Below the pieces are notes generated by a model that worked only from the letters and a program-made list of their open reading frames with translations, did no database searches and was not told the DNA's origin. The translations under genes were made by a program, and so were the position numbers. This document shows, one piece after another, positions 61,213 to 64,000 of a stretch of 64,000 nt of DNA. Source of the DNA: Methylophilaceae bacterium (lineage in GTDB: Bacteria; Pseudomonadota; Gammaproteobacteria; Burkholderiales; Methylophilaceae). Location: the NCBI GenBank assembly GCA_947379975.1, contig CANCPF010000003.1, forward strand, positions 66,931 through 130,930, given 5' to 3'. Numbering within the stretch: position 1 is the stretch's first letter; the number at the start of each line of letters is the position of its first letter.

Positions 61213-62469
61213 CTACATATTGGCAATAATTTCTTCACCAAACTGAGACGTGCTTACCTGCGTAGCATTGTCCATTTCGCTAAAGAAGTCGCTGGTGACA
61301 CGTTTAGCTAAAATCGCTTTGGCAACGCCGCTAATCACTAAATCAGCCGCTTCTAACCAGCCTAAATGACGCAACATCATTTCTGCAGAAAGGATAATTG
61401 AGCTCGGATTGGCTAGGCCTTTGCCGGCAATTTTAGGGGCGGTGCCATGTGTCGCTTCAAATATTGCAACGGTGTCGCTCAGGTTTGCGCCTGGGGCAAT
61501 GCCAATGCCGCCAACCTGTGCTGCGAGCGCATCGCTCATATAGTCGCCATTTAAGTTCAGCGTTGCTACAACATCGTAATCTTGCGGGTGCAATAAAATC
61601 TCTTGTAAGAAAGCATCGGCTATACAATCTTTAATGATGATGCCATTTGGCAATTTACACCATGGGCCACCGTCAATTTCAACTGCGCCAAATTCTTGTT
61701 TTGCTATTTCATAACCCCAGTCACGAAAGCCGCCTTCAGTGAATTTCATGATATTGCCTTTATGGGCAATAGTTAGAGATTTTCGGTTGTTATCAATGGT
61801 GTACTGAATCGCCTTGCGTACCAGGCGTTGGCTACCTTCTTTAGAAACAGGTTTGATACCAATGGCCGATGAGTCGGGAAAGCGGATTTTTTTACGCATT
61901 CCCATATCGCTTAAAAAGCCAATGACTTTTGCGACTTCATCGGTGCCGGCGGCCCACTCAATACCAGCATAAATATCTTCAGTATTTTCGCGGAAAATCA
62001 CCATGTCGGTTTTTTCTGGATGTTTTAGTGGGCTAGGCACGCCAGTAAAGTATTGCACTGGACGTAAACATACATATAAATCTAGCTCTTGGCGCATAGA
62101 TACGTTTAATGAGCGTATGCCGCCACCGACTGGTGTCGTCAGTGGACCTTTTATAGAAACTACATAGTCCCGAAGTGCACTCATGGTTTCGGCCGGCAGC
62201 CAATCATTAGCACCGTATACTTTGGTGGCTTTTTCACCAGCGTAAACTTCCATCCATGAAATTTTACGTGTGCCTGCATAGGCTTTATTTACCGCGGCAT
62301 CGACTACTTTAATCATAGGTGGTGTAATGTCTGCACCTATGCCATCACCCTCAATAAATGGGATAATAGGATGGTTAGGCACATTAATTGAATTGTCGGC
62401 GTTAACGGTAATTTTTTCGCCGGTATTTGGGGTCACTATTTTCCCCGTGATTTTATCTTTTGTAGTCAT
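61213..62469 (-). CDS. icd: Isocitrate dehydrogenase, cofactor specificity uncertain
   Basis: 418 aa from the ATG at 62469, preceded by AGGG. The frame is open to 62553 but that region overlaps the start of the divergent rluE. TCA enzyme: EGDGIGADI, substrate loop RSLNVSMRQELDLY (the Ser that is phosphorylated in E. coli), ATHGTAPK. At the positions set by E. coli K344, Y345, V351, Y391 and R395 this protein has K346, I347, A353, S393 and S397. Three match the residues of NAD-type enzymes, so NAD or dual use is likely. Confidence 0.93.
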   Translation of the reverse strand: MTTKDKITGKIVTPNTGEKITVNADNSINVPNHPIIPFIEGDGIGADITPPMIKVVDAAVNKAYAGTRKISWMEVYAGEKATKVYGANDWLPAETMSALRDYVVSIKGPLTTPVGGGIRSLNVSMRQELDLYVCLRPVQYFTGVPSPLKHPEKTDMVIFRENTEDIYAGIEWAAGTDEVAKVIGFLSDMGMRKKIRFPDSSAIGIKPVSKEGSQRLVRKAIQYTIDNNRKSLTIAHKGNIMKFTEGGFRDWGYEIAKQEFGAVEIDGGPWCKLPNGIIIKDCIADAFLQEILLHPQDYDVVATLNLNGDYMSDALAAQVGGIGIAPGANLSDTVAIFEATHGTAPKIAGKGLANPSSIILSAEMMLRHLGWLEAADLVISGVAKAILAKRVTSDFFSEMDNATQVSTSQFGEEIIANM

Positions 62470-62552
62470 TTTTTGCCCTAAAGTATTTACTAATATTACG
62501 TTTCTAATTTTGTCTAATCTTTTATTTTTATTATTATTTAATTCATCAATCA

Positions 62553-63089
62553 ATGATCATTTTATTCAATAAACCATTTAACGTAGTGTGCCAGTTTAGC
62601 CCGCATGAAAAGCACCCTACGTTAAAAGACTTTATCCACACGCCAGATGTTTACGCTGCGGGGAGATTGGACACAGATAGTGAAGGTTTGCTTATTTTAA
62701 CCGATGATGGCATGTTACAACACCGTTTAAGCGATCCAAAACATAAAGAAATTAAAACTTATTGGGTACAAGTAGAAGGTCTACCTACCGAAGACGACCT
62801 CATCGCATTAAAGCAAGGTGTGGATTTAGCTGATTTTATAACAAAACCTGCTCAAGTGCGGCTTATGGCAGAACCTGAAAGCTTATGGCTACGAGACCCG
62901 CCTATCCGTCAGCGAAAGGCGATACCCACTAGTTGGTTAGAAATTAAAATCAGTGAGGGTAAAAATCGTCAAGTAAGACGCATGACAGCAAAAATAGGTT
63001 TCCCAACCTTAAGATTAATTCGCTATTCGATTGGCAATTACACTATTGATAATATTCAAGTTGGACAATTTAAGGTGATTAAACAATGA
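62553..63089 (+). CDS. rluE: 23S rRNA pseudouridine synthase, RluE-like
   Basis: 178 aa RsuA-family synthase lacking an S4 domain, as in RluE (U2457 of 23S rRNA). Catalytic motif AAGRLDTDSEGLLILT with Asp40, then the KTYWVQVEG strand and GKNRQVRRM. Divergent from icd with an 83-bp gap, and overlapping the next gene by 4 bp (ATGA). Confidence 0.92.
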   Translation: MIILFNKPFNVVCQFSPHEKHPTLKDFIHTPDVYAAGRLDTDSEGLLILTDDGMLQHRLSDPKHKEIKTYWVQVEGLPTEDDLIALKQGVDLADFITKPAQVRLMAEPESLWLRDPPIRQRKAIPTSWLEIKISEGKNRQVRRMTAKIGFPTLRLIRYSIGNYTIDNIQVGQFKVIKQ

Positions 63090-63793
63090 AGCCCATTGTA
63101 ATTTTCAAGAACGTAGCACATGAAGGTCCTGGCTATTTAGGCGATTTTTTAACCAAAAAAAACATTCCTTGGCAAATTATCAATACTGACCAGGCTGCGA
63201 CTTTGCCGAGTAGTATTCTTGGTTTTAGTGGCGTAGTTTTGATGGGCGGTCCAATGAGTGTGAATGATGATTTGCCATGGATAGAACCATTGCTAAATCT
63301 GATTGTGGAGGCGCGTAAGGCTAATATCCCGCTACTTGGGCATTGTTTAGGCGGGCAACTTATCAGTAAAGCATTCGGTGCAGAGGTTACACTAAATCCC
63401 GTGAAAGAAATTGGCTGGGGTGAAGTTTCTGTCAGCCAAAATGAAGTTGCTAAGGATTGGTTTGGCGAAATTGAAAGCTTCAATAGCTTTCATTGGCATG
63501 GCGAAACGTTTAGTTTACCTGAAGGCGCAACACATGTTCTAGCCAGTGGATTCTGCCAAAACCAAGCTTATGCAATAGGTCCGCATTTGGCGCTGCAAAC
63601 GCATATTGAAGTAAACGTTGAAATGGTGCAAAGCTGGTGTGTAGAAGGTGCTACTGAGCTTGCTGAATCGGCCAGCAGTCCTGCTGTGCAACAGGCGGAT
63701 GTGATGCAGGAAAATCTACCTTTGCACTGTTTTTTCTTGAAAAAAGTGGCTGATCAAGTTTATGGTCAGTGGATCAAGGGTCTTAGGTTTTAG
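63086..63793 (+). CDS. Type 1 (class I) glutamine amidotransferase
   Basis: 235 aa. GATase triad: Cys87 in LLGHCLGGQLISKAFG, His in FHWHGETFSLP (the motif used in GMP-synthase-like amidotransferases), and a C-terminal Glu near THIEVNVEM. Stand-alone family member without a synthetase partner in the window, so the acceptor is unknown. Coupled to rluE by an ATGA overlap. Confidence 0.85.
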   Translation: MKPIVIFKNVAHEGPGYLGDFLTKKNIPWQIINTDQAATLPSSILGFSGVVLMGGPMSVNDDLPWIEPLLNLIVEARKANIPLLGHCLGGQLISKAFGAEVTLNPVKEIGWGEVSVSQNEVAKDWFGEIESFNSFHWHGETFSLPEGATHVLASGFCQNQAYAIGPHLALQTHIEVNVEMVQSWCVEGATELAESASSPAVQQADVMQENLPLHCFFLKKVADQVYGQWIKGLRF

Positions 63794-64000
63794 TGAAAGA
63801 GGCTTCATTTTTAGGGGTTCTGTATTCTTTGATTGATTTGACTGAACATCACTGTATTTAAATTCTTCAAAGTGTAAGTTGATTCAGCCCTTAAGATTCT
63901 GAACGTCAGCTTTAGAGCTAGCTAATTTGAACGTCATGTGGCAAGTTTCAGCCAGTTTTAGTCATGCTCCAATTAATAAGCAGTGGCTGGAATATCCCCA
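63794..64000. other. Non-coding right edge
   Basis: 207 bp after the amidotransferase stop, with no convincing ORF. The nonamer TGAACGTCA occurs twice (63900-63908 and 63928-63936, 28 bp apart), which might be an operator pair for a gene outside the window or chance. Confidence 0.3.

Noticed and set aside
63900..63936. TGAACGTCA direct repeat as a regulatory site
   Set aside because: Two 9-mers in AT-rich sequence at the window edge with no visible target gene; could be chance.
1..64000. tRNA, rRNA, CRISPR array, insertion sequence, prophage or integron
   Set aside because: No tRNA-like cloverleaf, no regularly spaced repeats, and no transposase, integrase or phage genes were seen on either strand.

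Overview
This window looks like chromosomal core sequence from an AT-leaning betaproteobacterium. The best guess is a Methylophilaceae member (Methylotenera or Methylophilus type). That rests on gene neighbourhoods (obgE-proB, murJ-ribF-ileS-lspA, leuS-lptE-holA-proA-nadD, lptD-surA-pdxA-rsmA, divergent amgK-murU, pepP-ubiH-ubiI-like-dsbC, bioBFHCD) and on protein flavour; no rRNA or other taxonomic marker is present. I see no transposase, integrase, phage gene, CRISPR array, tRNA or rRNA. Coding density is high and no gene-free stretch exceeds 300 bp.

Layout. 1-3.1 kb: end of obgE, then proB, purE and purK. 3.2-9.6 kb: rpsT facing the run murJ-ribF-ileS-lspA, where murJ is preceded by a 28-codon upstream ORF ending in an ATGA overlap. 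9.6-23.8 kb: a respiratory and redox block. It holds a cytoplasmic sulfite-oxidase-like protein, the redox two-component system RegB/RegA, a TlpA-like thioredoxin, an outer-membrane barrel starting CSSCGC, a secreted beta-propeller with a CECC motif, and a full cbb3 oxidase set on the minus strand in the order ccoI-ccoS-ccoN-ccoO-ccoQ-ccoP-ccoG-ccoH-safE-like. 24-31 kb: clpB, two small lipoproteins, an EnvC-like amidase activator and gpmI. 31-35.4 kb: rhodanese, grxC, secB, an SH3 protein and gpsA, then trmL and comF on the minus strand. 35.5-40.2 kb: biotin genes bioB-F-H-C-D, without bioA. 40.3-54.6 kb: minus-strand envelope and housekeeping genes (M48 protease, nadD, proA, holA, lptE, leuS, adk, rsmA, pdxA, surA, lptD). 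54.8-64 kb: amgK-murU, pepP, two ubiquinone hydroxylases, dsbC, icd (minus), rluE and a glutamine amidotransferase.

The most interesting part is 10.3-15.4 kb. Two 17-bp imperfect inverted repeats, 16/17 identical, lie in the two divergent intergenic regions that serve regBA/tlpA-like and barrel/propeller. In two cases they sit next to recognisable minus-strand promoters. They resemble RegA/PrrA-type sites. I infer a small RegA-controlled module of three exported Cys-motif proteins (thioredoxin-like, CSSCGC barrel, CECC propeller) beside the cbb3 oxidase and its copper-delivery genes. Metal or thiol handling for the respiratory chain is a plausible but unproven role. RegB keeps both known sensing features, the GGxxNPF quinone motif and a Cys 40 residues after the H-box His.

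Other points: a 5 x 15-bp in-frame tandem repeat at the holA/proA junction supplies alternative proA start codons; the isocitrate dehydrogenase has lost most classical NADP-specificity residues; a REP-like hairpin forms the end of ribF and a relative lies between bioB and bioF; and several short genes (ccoQ, ccoS, the murJ leader ORF, a stop-interrupted membrane ORF after the propeller gene) are easily missed.
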